Positions 1 through 8,366 of a DNA stretch of 64,000 bases are shown piece after piece. This stretch comes from Deferrisoma camini S3R1. Lineage in GTDB: Bacteria > Desulfobacterota > Deferrisomatia > Deferrisomatales > Deferrisomataceae. The notes beneath the pieces were generated by a model, which made no database searches, had not been told where the DNA came from, and worked only from the letters and a program-made list of their open reading frames with translations. Location: positions 1,885,014 to 1,949,013 of the forward strand of contig NZ_JAFN01000001.1 of assembly GCF_000526155.1 (NCBI RefSeq). The letters are read 5' to 3'. Positions within the stretch are counted from its first letter, which is position 1. Every line of letters begins with the position of its first letter. Both the position numbers and the translations under genes were made by a program.

Positions 1-428
1 GAAACCACGTGGGCGGGCGTTTCGGCCCGCCACTCCTCCACGGTGGCGTAGTCGAAGCTGTCCACCACGTCCACGGCGTCCACCAGCGCGGCGAAGTGGT
101 CGGGTAGCCTCCGCCCCTCGTCCCGCAGATAGCCGTACACCACCCGCGCGCACGACTTCTCCGGCGCGAACCGGCCCGGAATCGAAGCGGGGTCGAGCCC
201 CCGGTGCTCCAGGTCGGCCAGATTGCCTTGGTGGTGATCGAACCACAGGCCGCACTCCACCGGGTACGGCAGGTCGCACACGATGTCCCGGGCCGTGATG
301 GTCACCCGGGCCTGCTGCACCAGCACGGGCCCGGTGAAGAAGATCCGGTTCACCCCGTAGGCCTTGGAGCACAGGGCGGCCGAGGCCACGCCGTCGAGGT
401 CGTTGTGGGTCACGATGGTCTGGAACAT
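1..428 (-). CDS. DHH-family phosphoesterase, partial (3' end outside window)
   Basis: The minus-strand reading from ATG at 428 runs open to base 1, so only about 142 N-terminal residues are present. The start MFQTIVTHNDLDGVAS carries the DHH motif I variant (HNDLDG), and WFDHHQGN further on is the DHH motif that names the family; both bind divalent metal. DHH proteins hydrolyse phosphodiester bonds in nanoRNA, cyclic dinucleotides or related substrates, but which one cannot be told from this fragment. It begins inside the last codons of lipB (19-base overlap), so it is probably co-transcribed with it. The domain family is seen directly; the substrate is unknown. Confidence 0.85.
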   Translation of the reverse strand, partial: MFQTIVTHNDLDGVASAALCSKAYGVNRIFFTGPVLVQQARVTITARDIVCDLPYPVECGLWFDHHQGNLADLEHRGLDPASIPGRFAPEKSCARVVYGYLRDEGRRLPDHFAALVDAVDVVDSFDYATVEEWRAETPAHVV

Positions 429-1075
429 GGCTCGCGCGGCTCCTCCATTCGTTTCAGGCGCACCAGGATCTCCTCGATCACGGCCTCGCGCACCACCCCC
501 AGGGGCACCGGCGCGTGGTCGGCGACCCGGGTCATGGGAACCCCGGTGAGCCCGCAGGGGGTGAAATGACGGTACACCCGGAGATCGTTGACCACGTTCA
601 CCGCGATGCCGTGGCGGGTGATCCACCGCCGCACGGCCACCCCGATCGAGGCCACCTTGGCCGCCCCGATGAACACGCCCACGGGGTCCCGGCCCGGCTG
701 GGCCGGGATGCCGAACCGCTGCAGGGCCGCCGCGGCTGCGTCCTCCAAGGCGTGCACGTAGGCCCGCACGTCCCGGCCCCGGCGCCGCAGGTCCACGATG
801 GGGTACACCACCACCTGGCCGGGCCCATGGTACGTGGCCCGCCCGCCCCGGTCCACCGGGACCACCTCGACCCCTCGGGCCCGCCACTCCTCGGCCGGGA
901 GCCCCGCGTCCCCGGGCTGGGTCGAGCGGCCCAGGGTGATCACGGGCGGGTGCTCCAGGGCCAGGATCAGCTCGGGGCCCTCTCCCCGGAGCAGGGCCTC
1001 GCCCAGGCGCTTTTGGAGCTCCCAGGCCTCCCGAAACCCCACCCGGCCCAGGCGCCGGACCTTGGGGCCGGTCAC
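410..1075 (-). CDS. lipB: octanoyl-[acyl carrier protein]:protein N-octanoyltransferase
   Basis: LipB transfers octanoate from ACP to the lipoyl lysine of carrier domains, the first step of de novo lipoate synthesis in the cytoplasm. At 221 residues it has normal family length. The signature RGGRATYHGPGQ lies at residues 76-87, the catalytic Lys at about 140 (AAKVASIG) and the catalytic Cys at about 174 (TPCGLTG). The GTG start overlaps the stop of the upstream lipoyl-domain gene (GTGA), which argues for translational coupling. Its likely local acceptor is therefore the small lipoyl protein encoded just before it. No lipA gene is visible in the window. Confidence 0.95.
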   Translation of the reverse strand: MTGPKVRRLGRVGFREAWELQKRLGEALLRGEGPELILALEHPPVITLGRSTQPGDAGLPAEEWRARGVEVVPVDRGGRATYHGPGQVVVYPIVDLRRRGRDVRAYVHALEDAAAAALQRFGIPAQPGRDPVGVFIGAAKVASIGVAVRRWITRHGIAVNVVNDLRVYRHFTPCGLTGVPMTRVADHAPVPLGVVREAVIEEILVRLKRMEEPREPCSRPS

Positions 1076-1323
1076 GCGGCCTCCGGCCGGATTCGGGCCA
1101 CTACCTGATCCGGGGACACCCGGGCCCCCGGCTCCGCGAGGACCTCGATCACCACCCCGTCCACCTCGGCCTCCACCTCAAACACGGCCTTGTCCGTCTC
1201 CACCTCGAACAGCACGTCGCCGTCGCGCACCCGGTCGCCCTCGGCCACGTGCCACGCCACCAGCACGGCCGTGGCCACGTCGTCCCCCAGCCGGGGCACC
1301 CGTACTTCCACCCACTCGCTCAC
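1072..1323 (-). CDS. stand-alone biotin/lipoyl-attachment domain protein
   Basis: An 83-residue protein consisting only of a lipoyl domain of the E2 type. The lipoylation lysine is K45 in FEVETDKAVFEVEA, and PRLGDDVATAVLVAWHVAEGD is the usual beginning of such domains. The GTG start at 1323 is supported by a strong ribosome site, GGAGGAGACGAC, directly before it. There is no E1/E3-binding or catalytic E2 domain. It could serve a 2-oxoacid dehydrogenase encoded elsewhere or be a free carrier like LbpA/GcvH, although the sequence looks E2-like. It couples by a GTGA overlap to lipB. Confidence 0.88.
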   Translation of the reverse strand: MSEWVEVRVPRLGDDVATAVLVAWHVAEGDRVRDGDVLFEVETDKAVFEVEAEVDGVVIEVLAEPGARVSPDQVVARIRPEAA

Positions 1324-1760
1324 GTCGTCTCCTCCTGGCAACTTCGGTCTTCGGTCGACGGTCGTTGGTCGAAAACCGTGAGCCCCGGGCAGACCCCCAA
1401 GCCTGGGAGCATGGGGTCTGCCGGAGAGCCGGGCGCGGCCCCTACTGCCAAGTTGCGTTCCAACCAAGATCCATCCGGGGGTCGGGGCAAAGGGGCCTGG
1501 TGGAGCGCCGGGCGTGGCTCCCACAGTCGCTGCCCCCGGCACTCAGCCGATACCCGCTCTGCCGGTGACCCGAAATGCATTGCCAACGTTCGCTTTCCTA
1601 CCGTTCCTGGGACACTCGGGCTGAGTGTCGGGGACAGCGTGAGTCGGATGCTGCACTCACGCACGGCCGGGACCAGGCCCCTTGCCCCGCCGGTTCAGAG
1701 GTCTGATGGCTTTGAACGCAACTTGGTATGAAACCCTTGCCCTCCGCCCAGGCAAAGCGC
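1324..1760. repeat. intergenic region with 7-mer array and palindromic element (copy E1)
   Basis: This 437-base gap has no convincing gene. Bases 1342-1375 are a degenerate 7-mer array (units like GTCTTCG, GTCGACG, GTCGTTG). A short copy of element end 2 follows near 1410-1443. A full palindromic element then spans about 1441-1732: outer arms (CCAAGTTGCGTTC... and ...GAACGCAACTTGGTA), inner arms GGGGCAAAGGGGCCTGG and CCAGGCCCCTTGCCCC, and a core of about 170 bases. The same arms recur at 17165-17456, but there the core is inverted. Confidence 0.8.
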
Positions 1761-2408
1761 CTATTTTGTCGCCGGGGCCGCCAGGCCGGCGGCGATGCGG
1801 CGGGCCAGGTCGTCCGGGGCCAGCCGGCAGCCGTGGTCTTTGAGGTTCGTCAGAAACTCCCCGTGGGGCCGGCCCCGCCGGTACCCGGGCTCCCGGGGCG
1901 GATGGGGAAGATAGCGGTCCACCAGCGAGAGGTCCATGTCCACGAGCAGGCTCGCCTGGTACAGGAACCCGCCCCGCCGGGCGAACACGCTCGACCCCAG
2001 CACCTTGCGGTCGCCCACGCACAGGTCGCCCGTGCCCCGGGCCGCGAGCTCCACCCCGGCCGCCCGACCGATCACCCCGGCCAGGGCCTCCACGGTCCGG
2101 GCCATCCGGGGGGCCACCCGAACCGGGTCCTCCAAGGGCTCCGACACACTCACCACCACGCACCCCGGGGCCAGCACCACCGTGCCCCCGCCGCCCCGGC
2201 GGCGGTACACGGGAACCCCGTCGGCCGCACACCGCGCCGCGTACACCTCCTCGTCCACCCGGCCCGACCGGCCCAGCACCACGCACACCTCCCGCACCGG
2301 CCAAACCCGCACCCCGCCGCCGGCGTCGAGCACGGACGGGGCCAGCAGATCCTCGTCCCAGGCGATCGGCACGACCGTCGCGGCCGACGGTGAGCTCACG
2401 GCCCGCAC
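1761..2408 (-). CDS. lipoate-protein ligase A-like protein
   Basis: A 215-residue member of the BPL/LplA/LipB fold. It has the substrate-loop motif RRRGGGGTVV (residues about 69-78) and the Lys at about 135 in GDRKVLGSS that contacts the acyl-adenylate. LplA-type enzymes attach exogenous lipoate or move octanoyl/lipoyl groups between carriers. The protein is shorter than classical LplA (about 330 residues) and lacks the C-terminal accessory domain, so octanoyltransferase (LipM/LipL-like) or amidotransferase activity is also possible. It starts within the last 13 bases of thrB, giving a two-gene operon. The exact reaction is not fixed by sequence. Confidence 0.8.
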   Translation of the reverse strand: MRAVSSPSAATVVPIAWDEDLLAPSVLDAGGGVRVWPVREVCVVLGRSGRVDEEVYAARCAADGVPVYRRRGGGGTVVLAPGCVVVSVSEPLEDPVRVAPRMARTVEALAGVIGRAAGVELAARGTGDLCVGDRKVLGSSVFARRGGFLYQASLLVDMDLSLVDRYLPHPPREPGYRRGRPHGEFLTNLKDHGCRLAPDDLARRIAAGLAAPATK

Positions 2409-3331
2409 CTCAGCGCCTCGAGCTTCCGCTGGAACTCCACCGGGTCCTTAGGGGTGCCCGCCACCATGGCCCGGCCCGGGAGCCAGGCCCGTTCGATCCG
2501 CAGGCACAGGAACCGCAGCGCCGCCCGGCGCAGCCACGGCCCGAGGGCGGCCGGGTCCAGGGCTGCGGGCGCCTCCCCGTTGTAGCCCCGCAGCAGGGCC
2601 CACACCCGGTCCGGATCCGGCCCCTGCTCCGCCCAGGCCGCGTCCAGGATCGTCACGGCCGGATCGTAGGGCAGCGGACCCCGGCCGGCCATGTGGAGGT
2701 CCAGCACGGCCCGCACCTCCGGGCCGCCCGGCTCGAACAGCACGTTGTCCAGGAACAGATCGCCGTGGACCAGCCCCCACGGCACCGCGTCCTCCGGCAC
2801 CCCCTCCTGGAACGCGGCCTCGTCCCGAAGCAGGGCTGCCACCTCCGGACGGGCCGGCTCCAGGGCCGCGGCCACGGCCCGGGCCAGCTCCGCGAGCTCG
2901 GCCGCGACCTGGGGGCCCTGCCGGCTCACCCCCAGGCCCTGCCCCTGCCGGTGGAGCCGGCCCAGGCACCGCCCCAGGGCCTCCAGCCGCTCGGGCCGGG
3001 GCCGCAGGTCCATCTCCCCCTCCACCCACGGCACCACCACCGCCGGCCGCCCGGCCAGGGTGCCCACCAGGCCCTCGGGGCCTTCTACCGGCTCGGGGCA
3101 CGGAACCCCTCGCCGCGCCAACTCCCGGGCCAGGGCCATGGTCTCCCGGGCCCGGTCAAGGGTCTCGCGCTCGAGCAGCGTGAGCACGTACCCGCGGCCC
3201 CCGGCCCGAACCCGGTAGTTGGTGTTCTCGATGCCCTGGCCGATCGGCTCCAGGGCCTCCAGGGGGCCGATCCCCCGGGCCGCCAGGAACCGCCCGGCCT
3301 CCTCGGCCGAGACCTCCGTGTATACCGCCAC
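2396..3331 (-). CDS. thrB: homoserine kinase, phosphotransferase type
   Basis: The 311-residue protein belongs to the aminoglycoside-phosphotransferase-like homoserine kinases, which phosphorylate homoserine in threonine synthesis. The N-terminus MAVYTEVSAEEAGRFL and the nucleotide loop IGQGIENTNYRV (residues about 30-41) are typical of this ThrB type. The catalytic loop HGDLFLDNVLF begins at residue 189 and the metal-binding segment LDLHMAG at about 210. Length fits the family. It overlaps the lipoate ligase-like gene downstream. A related choline/ethanolamine kinase-like role is the main alternative, but the N-terminal sequence favours ThrB. Confidence 0.88.
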   Translation of the reverse strand: MAVYTEVSAEEAGRFLAARGIGPLEALEPIGQGIENTNYRVRAGGRGYVLTLLERETLDRARETMALARELARRGVPCPEPVEGPEGLVGTLAGRPAVVVPWVEGEMDLRPRPERLEALGRCLGRLHRQGQGLGVSRQGPQVAAELAELARAVAAALEPARPEVAALLRDEAAFQEGVPEDAVPWGLVHGDLFLDNVLFEPGGPEVRAVLDLHMAGRGPLPYDPAVTILDAAWAEQGPDPDRVWALLRGYNGEAPAALDPAALGPWLRRAALRFLCLRIERAWLPGRAMVAGTPKDPVEFQRKLEALRCGP

Positions 3332-3364
3332 GGTTCACACCCTAGTGTCGTGTTCGGAAATCTC

Positions 3365-3580
3365 GCGGTGTTCCCCGGGGGGCAAGGGACCTGCCGGAGA
3401 GCCGGGTGCGGCCCCTTAGCTCGCCGCGCAGCGCCTCTGACGCTCGAACCGCGAAATGGTTTGGATTCCACCAAGCTGTCATGAAACCAGCACTTCGGTC
3501 CCGTGCCTGCGCGGCGAATCTCGATGCCCGGCTTCGCGCCCGGCCGGAGGCAGGTCCCTTGCCCCGCCCGCCGAAGTGCC
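3365..3580. repeat. palindromic intergenic element (copy E2)
   Basis: The gap between rsmA and thrB is filled by a palindromic element. Its left end reads GGGGGGCAAGGGACCTGCCG then GAGAGCCGGG, and its right end reads CCGGCCGGAGGCAGGTCCC then TTGCCCC. The core of about 150 bases contains CGCGCAGCGCCTCTGACGC and GCATGAAA-like segments that reappear, in inverted order, in copy E3 (5510-5715). Open reading frames through it are shadows without ribosome sites. Confidence 0.7.
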
Positions 3581-3584
3581 GCGC

Positions 3585-4397
3585 CTATTTTGCCGCCAGG
3601 CTCATAGTCACCGCGTTGGCCAGCCGCACCCAGGTCTCGGCGTCCAGGGCCTCGGCCCGCTCCCGGCCCGTCAGCCCGGCGGCCTCCAGGCAGGCCACCG
3701 GGTCCGGCACCACGCCGGCCAGCGCGTTCCGGAGCATCTTCCGGCGCCGGCCGAACCCCGCCCGCACCACCCGCCAGAGGGCCTCCTCGTCGTCCAGGGG
3801 CGCGATCGGGGCGGGCAGCACGTCGAGCCGGATCACCTGGCTCTCCACCCTGGGCGGGGGGGTGAACGCCCCCGGCCCCACCCGCAGGACGGAACGGATC
3901 CGGCAGAAGGTCTGGGCCAGCACGCTCAGGCCGCCCCGGGCCCGGGTGCCCGGCCGGGCCAAGATCCGCTCGGCCACCTCCCGCTGGATCATGACCGTGA
4001 TCGAGGGGAACGCCCGGCGCTCCCGCAGCAGCTTGGCCAGGAGCGGTCCGGAGATGTTGTAGGGCAGGTTCCCGACCAGGCGCAGGGGCCCGCCGGCCCC
4101 CTCGGCCAGGGTCGGGTAGTCCACGGCGAGGGCGTCGGCCTCGATCACCTCCAGCCCCTGCCAGCCGAGCGCCCGCAGCCGCGCCACCATACGGCCGTCG
4201 GCCTCCACCGCCCACACCCGGGCCCCGTCGTCCAGGAGCGCCCGGGTCAGGCCCCCCGGGCCGGGGCCGATCTCCAGCATCCGCTCCCCCGGGGCCGCCC
4301 CGGCCGCCTCGGCGATGCGCCGGATGATCCCCTGGTCGTGGAGGAAGTGCTGGCCCAGGCTCTTCTTGGCCGGGGGCACCGGCGGGGTCGCCCTCAC
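3585..4397 (-). CDS. rsmA: 16S rRNA (adenine1518-N6/adenine1519-N6)-dimethyltransferase
   Basis: RsmA (KsgA) dimethylates two adenines in the 3' hairpin of 16S rRNA during 30S assembly. At 270 residues it has family length. N-terminal KKSLGQHFLHD (residues 11-21), SAM-binding LEIGPGPGGLT (41-51) and catalytic NLPYNI (110-115) are all present. The GTG start at 4397 overlaps the tsaD stop (GTGA), so translation is probably coupled to tsaD. Nothing unusual is seen apart from the repeat element abutting its 3' end. Confidence 0.97.
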   Translation of the reverse strand: MRATPPVPPAKKSLGQHFLHDQGIIRRIAEAAGAAPGERMLEIGPGPGGLTRALLDDGARVWAVEADGRMVARLRALGWQGLEVIEADALAVDYPTLAEGAGGPLRLVGNLPYNISGPLLAKLLRERRAFPSITVMIQREVAERILARPGTRARGGLSVLAQTFCRIRSVLRVGPGAFTPPPRVESQVIRLDVLPAPIAPLDDEEALWRVVRAGFGRRRKMLRNALAGVVPDPVACLEAAGLTGRERAEALDAETWVRLANAVTMSLAAK

Positions 4398-5425
4398 AGG
4401 TCCTCCAGGTGCCAGGTGGGCACCGCGTCCAGGTCGGGGCCGGACCGGTGGCCTTGCAGGAAGCGGTGGAGCCCGGCCGCCGCCACCATGGCGGCGTTGT
4501 CCGTGCACAGCCGGGGCCGGGGAAGCACCAGCCGGACCCCCAGCCTGTCGGCCAGCTCCGCCGCCCGCTCGCGCAGGCGGCTGTTGCACGCCACCCCCCC
4601 GCACACCACCAGGCAGGCGGCGCCGGTGCGCTCCAGGGCGGTGCGGGCCTTGGCCAGCAGGGTGTCCACCACCGCCTCCTGGAACGAGGCGCAGGTGTCC
4701 CACAGGTCCTGCTCGGTGAGTCCCTTGAGGAACCGCTCCCGGTGGGTGCGCACCGCGGTCTTGAGGCCCGAGAACGAGAAGTCCAGCCGCCCGCTCCCCA
4801 TCATGGGCCGGGGGAACGCGAACCGCTCCGGGTCGCCCTGCCGGGCCAGGCGGTCCACCACCACCCCGCCCGGGTAGCCGAGCCCCAGGAGCTTGGCCAC
4901 CTTGTCGAACGCCTCGCCGGCCGCATCGTCGAGGGTCTGGCCCAGGAGCCGGTAGGTGCCCCGGCGGGGGCTCTGGTACAGGGCCGTGTGCCCCCCGGAC
5001 ACCACGAGCCCCACGAAGGGAAACTCCAGGTCGTGCTCCAGGAACGCCGCGGCCAGGTGGGCCTCCAGGTGGTTCACCCCCACCAGGGGAAGCCCCCGGG
5101 CCCAGGCCAGGGCCTTGGCGAACGACAGCCCCACCAGCAGGGCCCCCACCAGCCCCGGCCCCCGGGTCACGGCCACGGCGTCGAGCCCCTCGAGCCCCAC
5201 CCCGGCCTGCCGGAGCGCCTGGCGCACCACGGGCACCACGGCCTCGGCGTGGGCCCGGCAGGCGATCTCGGGCACCACCCCGCCGTACTCGGCGTGGAGC
5301 TCCGCCTGGCTCGCCACCACGTCGGACAGGAGCTCCTGTTCCCCGCGCAGCACGGCTGCGGCGGTCTCGTCGCACGAGGTCTCGATGGCCAGGATGGTCG
5401 GTGGTTGGCGGTCGGCTGTCGGCAT
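4394..5425 (-). CDS. tsaD: tRNA N6-adenosine threonylcarbamoyltransferase
   Basis: TsaD transfers the threonylcarbamoyl group to A37 of ANN-decoding tRNAs together with TsaB and TsaE. The 343-residue protein has AIETSCDETAAAV near the N-terminus and metal-binding H119 and H123 (VNHLEAH). VSGGHTALY and the C-terminal DNAAMVAAAG motif are also visible. The first ten residues (MPTADRQPPT) are not family-like. They are encoded by GTCGGC/GGTTGGC-type units resembling the nearby 7-mer intergenic arrays, and no good ribosome site precedes the ATG. The gene couples to rsmA downstream. Confidence 0.97.
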   Translation of the reverse strand: MPTADRQPPTILAIETSCDETAAAVLRGEQELLSDVVASQAELHAEYGGVVPEIACRAHAEAVVPVVRQALRQAGVGLEGLDAVAVTRGPGLVGALLVGLSFAKALAWARGLPLVGVNHLEAHLAAAFLEHDLEFPFVGLVVSGGHTALYQSPRRGTYRLLGQTLDDAAGEAFDKVAKLLGLGYPGGVVVDRLARQGDPERFAFPRPMMGSGRLDFSFSGLKTAVRTHRERFLKGLTEQDLWDTCASFQEAVVDTLLAKARTALERTGAACLVVCGGVACNSRLRERAAELADRLGVRLVLPRPRLCTDNAAMVAAAGLHRFLQGHRSGPDLDAVPTWHLEDL

Positions 5426-5799
5426 GTCGGTCCGGTTCGGCTAGAAAGCGGGAAGCCCCCATCGGCCCTGAGGGGCCCTACAACGGAGACGGGTAACTTG
5501 TGTTGGTCCAGGCCGGTGCCGGCGGCGGGCATGGGGCCTGCTTCCGGCCGCGCGCGAAGCCGAGCATGAGATTCGCCGCGCAGGCACGGGGCATCAGCGA
5601 TGGCTTCATGACAGACCGGCCGACACGAACGATTTCACGGTGCGAACGTTGGAGGCGCTGCGCGGCGAGCCAGGGAGCCGCACGCGGCTCTCCAGCAACC
5701 CCCATGCCCCCGACTCCGATATCGAGACGAGCTTTCGACCGACGACCAACGACTGACGACCAACGACCGAAGTTGCTGGAAAGCCTGGAAGCCGGGGCC
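5426..5799. repeat. intergenic region with palindromic element (copy E3) and 7-mer array
   Basis: No gene is evident here. Bases about 5447-5500 carry a GGCCCTGAGGGGCCCTACAACG segment that recurs (inverted) near 21040, 43675, 53393 and 53540. A palindromic element spans about 5510-5715, reading end 1 (GGGGCCTGCTTCCGGCCGCG) first and end 2 (GGCTCTCCAGCAACCCCC) last, the reverse of copies E1 and E2. Bases 5733-5778 are the complement of the GTCGTTG 7-mer array. Confidence 0.7.
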
Positions 5800-7116
5800 T
5801 CACAGCACGTTCGCGGCCAGCTCCGCCAAGGGGCTGCGCTCGCCCTTGTGCAGGGTCACGTGGGCTGCGATGGGCTGGTCCTTGAACCGCTCCACGCAGT
5901 AGCTGAGCCCGTTGCTGGTGGAGTCGATGTACGGGTTGTCGATCTGGTACGGGTCGCCGGTGAGCACGATCTTGGTCCCCTCGCCCGCCCGGGTGATGAT
6001 GGTCTTGATCTCGTGGGGGGTGAGGTTCTGGGCCTCGTCCACGATGATGTACTGGTACGGGATCGACCGGCCGCGGATGTAGGTCAGCGGCTCCAGGGCC
6101 ATCAGGCCCATGTCGATCAGCTCCTGGTACCCCCGCCGGCGGCGCCCTTCCCGGTCCTCCACCCCGGCGAACAGGAAGTCCACGTTGTCGAAGATGGGCT
6201 GCATCCACGGCCGCAGCTTCTCCTGCACGTCCCCCGGCAGGAACCCGATGTCGCGGCCCATGGGGAAGATGGGCCGGGAGACCAGGAGCCGCTTGTACAC
6301 CTGCTCCTCCACGCTCTTCTGGAGCCCGGCCGCGATGGCCAACAGGGTCTTGCCCGTGCCCGCCTTGCCCACCAGGGTCACCAGCTGGACGCGCTCGTCC
6401 AGCAGGGCGTCCATGGCGTAGCGCTGCTCCCGGTTGCGCGGGTGGATGCCCCACACCCCCTCCTTGGGCACCCGGATCGGCTCCACCTTGCCCGACTCGG
6501 CCCGGTACCGGCCCAGCGCGCCGTGCTGGGGGTTGGTCTCGTCGCGCACCCACACGTACTGGTTGTCGTACAGCTCGGCCTCCACCGGGATGCCGCCGTC
6601 GTGGAACAGCCGGTCCACGCCCCCCGCCGGCACGTTCACCTCGGCCGTGCCGGTGTAGAGCTCGTCGAGCCGCACCTTGCCCCGCTCGTAGTCCTCGGCC
6701 CGGATCCCCAGGGCGTTGGCCTTGATCCGCAGGTTCGTGTCCTTGGTGACGAACACCACCGGCAGGTCCTCGTTCTCCCTGAGGGCCAGGCACACGGCCA
6801 GGATCCGGTTGTCGGCCTTGCCCGAGGCGAGCTCCGGCGGAAGCCGGTCGGCGAACTCCAGCCCGAACATCACGCGCACGCACCCGCCGTGCTCGTTGGG
6901 GATGCCCTCGCGCAGGTCGCCCTGGGAGCGCAGCCCGTCCAGGAACCGGGAAACCTGCCGGGCGTTACGGCCGATCTCGTCCAGGTTCTTCTTGAACCGG
7001 TCGATCTCCTCGATCACGGTGATCGGGATGTTCACCGTGTTGTCCTCGAAGGCCAGCATGGCATCGGGGTCGTGGAGCAGCACGTTGGTGTCGAGCACGT
7101 AGTTCTTTTTTGCCAT
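5800..7116 (-). CDS. PIN-domain PhoH-like ATPase
   Basis: A 438-residue fusion of an N-terminal PIN nuclease domain and a C-terminal PhoH ATPase, as in YlaK-type proteins. The PIN part (about 1-140) starts with YVLDTNVLLHDPDA, with acidic metal ligands. The PhoH part has Walker A VGKAGTGKT at about 249-257 and Walker B-like IIVDEAQN near 350. Such proteins are predicted RNA helicase/ribonucleases; the cellular role is not settled. The start MAKKNYVLD is preceded by AAGGAGCCCCC. It stands between repeat-filled gaps and is probably monocistronic. Confidence 0.93.
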   Translation of the reverse strand: MAKKNYVLDTNVLLHDPDAMLAFEDNTVNIPITVIEEIDRFKKNLDEIGRNARQVSRFLDGLRSQGDLREGIPNEHGGCVRVMFGLEFADRLPPELASGKADNRILAVCLALRENEDLPVVFVTKDTNLRIKANALGIRAEDYERGKVRLDELYTGTAEVNVPAGGVDRLFHDGGIPVEAELYDNQYVWVRDETNPQHGALGRYRAESGKVEPIRVPKEGVWGIHPRNREQRYAMDALLDERVQLVTLVGKAGTGKTLLAIAAGLQKSVEEQVYKRLLVSRPIFPMGRDIGFLPGDVQEKLRPWMQPIFDNVDFLFAGVEDREGRRRRGYQELIDMGLMALEPLTYIRGRSIPYQYIIVDEAQNLTPHEIKTIITRAGEGTKIVLTGDPYQIDNPYIDSTSNGLSYCVERFKDQPIAAHVTLHKGERSPLAELAANVL

Positions 7117-7189
7117 GGGGGCTCCTTACGAACCGATGAATCCAACACGAATCTCAGCGACAGCGCTGCCAGACTCGGGCAACCTCCCG

Positions 7190-7229
7190 TCGGGGCGTGC
7201 GGGGCAAGGGGCCTGCCGGAGCGCCGGAC
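7190..7229. repeat. truncated palindromic element end
   Basis: The segment GTGCGGGGCAAGGGGCCTGC followed by CGGAGCGCCGG is element end 2 alone, abutting the stop codon of the cysteine desulfurase. No matching end 1 lies nearby, so this copy is truncated or solo. Confidence 0.6.
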
Positions 7230-8366
7230 TTACGTCCGTGCGATCTCGTGCAGGGCCCGCACGAGAGCCTCGGCGTCCTCGTGGGTGCTGAACGGGCCGA
7301 AGCTCGCCCGCACCGACCCGGCCGGGAACGAGCCCAGGGCCCGGTGGGCCAGGGGAGCGCAGTGCAGCCCCACCCGCACCGCGATGCCGTGGCGCTCGTC
7401 CAGGGCGAACCCCACGAGGGCCCCGTCGTGCCCCTCCAGGTTGAACGAGACCACCGCCACCCGCTCCGCCGGGTCGGTGGGCCCGTACAGCACCAGGCCC
7501 GGCACCCTTGCCAGCTCGGGCAGGAGCCAGGCCAGGATCTCCTCCTCCTGCCGCCGCACCCGGTCCACCCCCCGGTCCAGCAGGTGCTCCACCCCGGCCC
7601 CCAACCCGGCGATCCCCGGTGTGTTCAGGGTTCCGGCCTCCAGGGCCTCGGGCATCTCCGCGGGCATGGTCGGGGCCTCGCTCCGGGTGCCCGTGCCTCC
7701 CTCCAGCAGGGGCTCCGGCGCCAGGTCGGGGTGCACGTACAGCACGCCGGTTCCCTGGGGCCCCAGTAGCCCCTTGTGGCCCGGGGCCGCGAGCAGATGA
7801 CACCCCACCTCCTCCACCGCGATCGGCACCGCACCCGCCGTCTGGGCGGCGTCGAGCAGGAACACCACGCCCTTGCGACGGCACAGGCGGCCCACCTCGG
7901 CCGCAGGAAGCAGGGTGCCCGACACGTTGGAGGCGTGCACGAGGGCCACCAACCGGGTCCGGGGCCGCAGGGCCGCTTCGATGTCGGCCGTGCGGACCCG
8001 GCCCCCGCGATCGGCCGGGACCCGGGTCACCTCCACCCCCCGGCGCTCCAGGCCGGCCAGGGGCCGGAGCACGCTGTTGTGCTCCATCACCGTGGTGACC
8101 ACGTGGTCCCCCGGCCGCAGGAGCCCCTTGAGGGCCAGGTTCAGGGCGTGGGTTCCGTTCAGGGTGAACACGATCCGGGCCGGATCGGCCACGCCCAGGA
8201 GCCGGGCCACGGCCTCCCGGGCGCCGTGGATCCGGCGGGCCGCCTCCAGGGCCCGGCCGTGCCCCGAGCGGCCGGGGTTCGCCCCGAGCTCCAGGGCCTC
8301 GGCCACGGCCCGGTGCACGGCGGGAGGCTTGGGGTGGGAGCTGGCCGCGTTGTCCAGGTAGATCAT
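7230..8366 (-). CDS. class V aminotransferase-fold cysteine desulfurase-like enzyme
   Basis: A 378-residue PLP enzyme of the cysteine desulfurase family, which mobilises sulfur from cysteine as a persulfide. It begins MIYLDNAASSHPKPPAV. The PLP lysine is K198 (APGHKGLLGPQG), preceded by DAAQTAGAVPI. The catalytic cysteine is C336 in RVGLHCAPLAHR, a short SufS/CsdA-like active-site loop. The ATG overlaps the stop of the SPASM-protein gene (ATGA), last in a run aminotransferase - DUF1178 - SPASM - this gene. The coupling suggests sulfur supply to an Fe-S or peptide-modification process, not general IscS function; that is inference. Confidence 0.9.
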   Translation of the reverse strand: MIYLDNAASSHPKPPAVHRAVAEALELGANPGRSGHGRALEAARRIHGAREAVARLLGVADPARIVFTLNGTHALNLALKGLLRPGDHVVTTVMEHNSVLRPLAGLERRGVEVTRVPADRGGRVRTADIEAALRPRTRLVALVHASNVSGTLLPAAEVGRLCRRKGVVFLLDAAQTAGAVPIAVEEVGCHLLAAPGHKGLLGPQGTGVLYVHPDLAPEPLLEGGTGTRSEAPTMPAEMPEALEAGTLNTPGIAGLGAGVEHLLDRGVDRVRRQEEEILAWLLPELARVPGLVLYGPTDPAERVAVVSFNLEGHDGALVGFALDERHGIAVRVGLHCAPLAHRALGSFPAGSVRASFGPFSTHEDAEALVRALHEIART

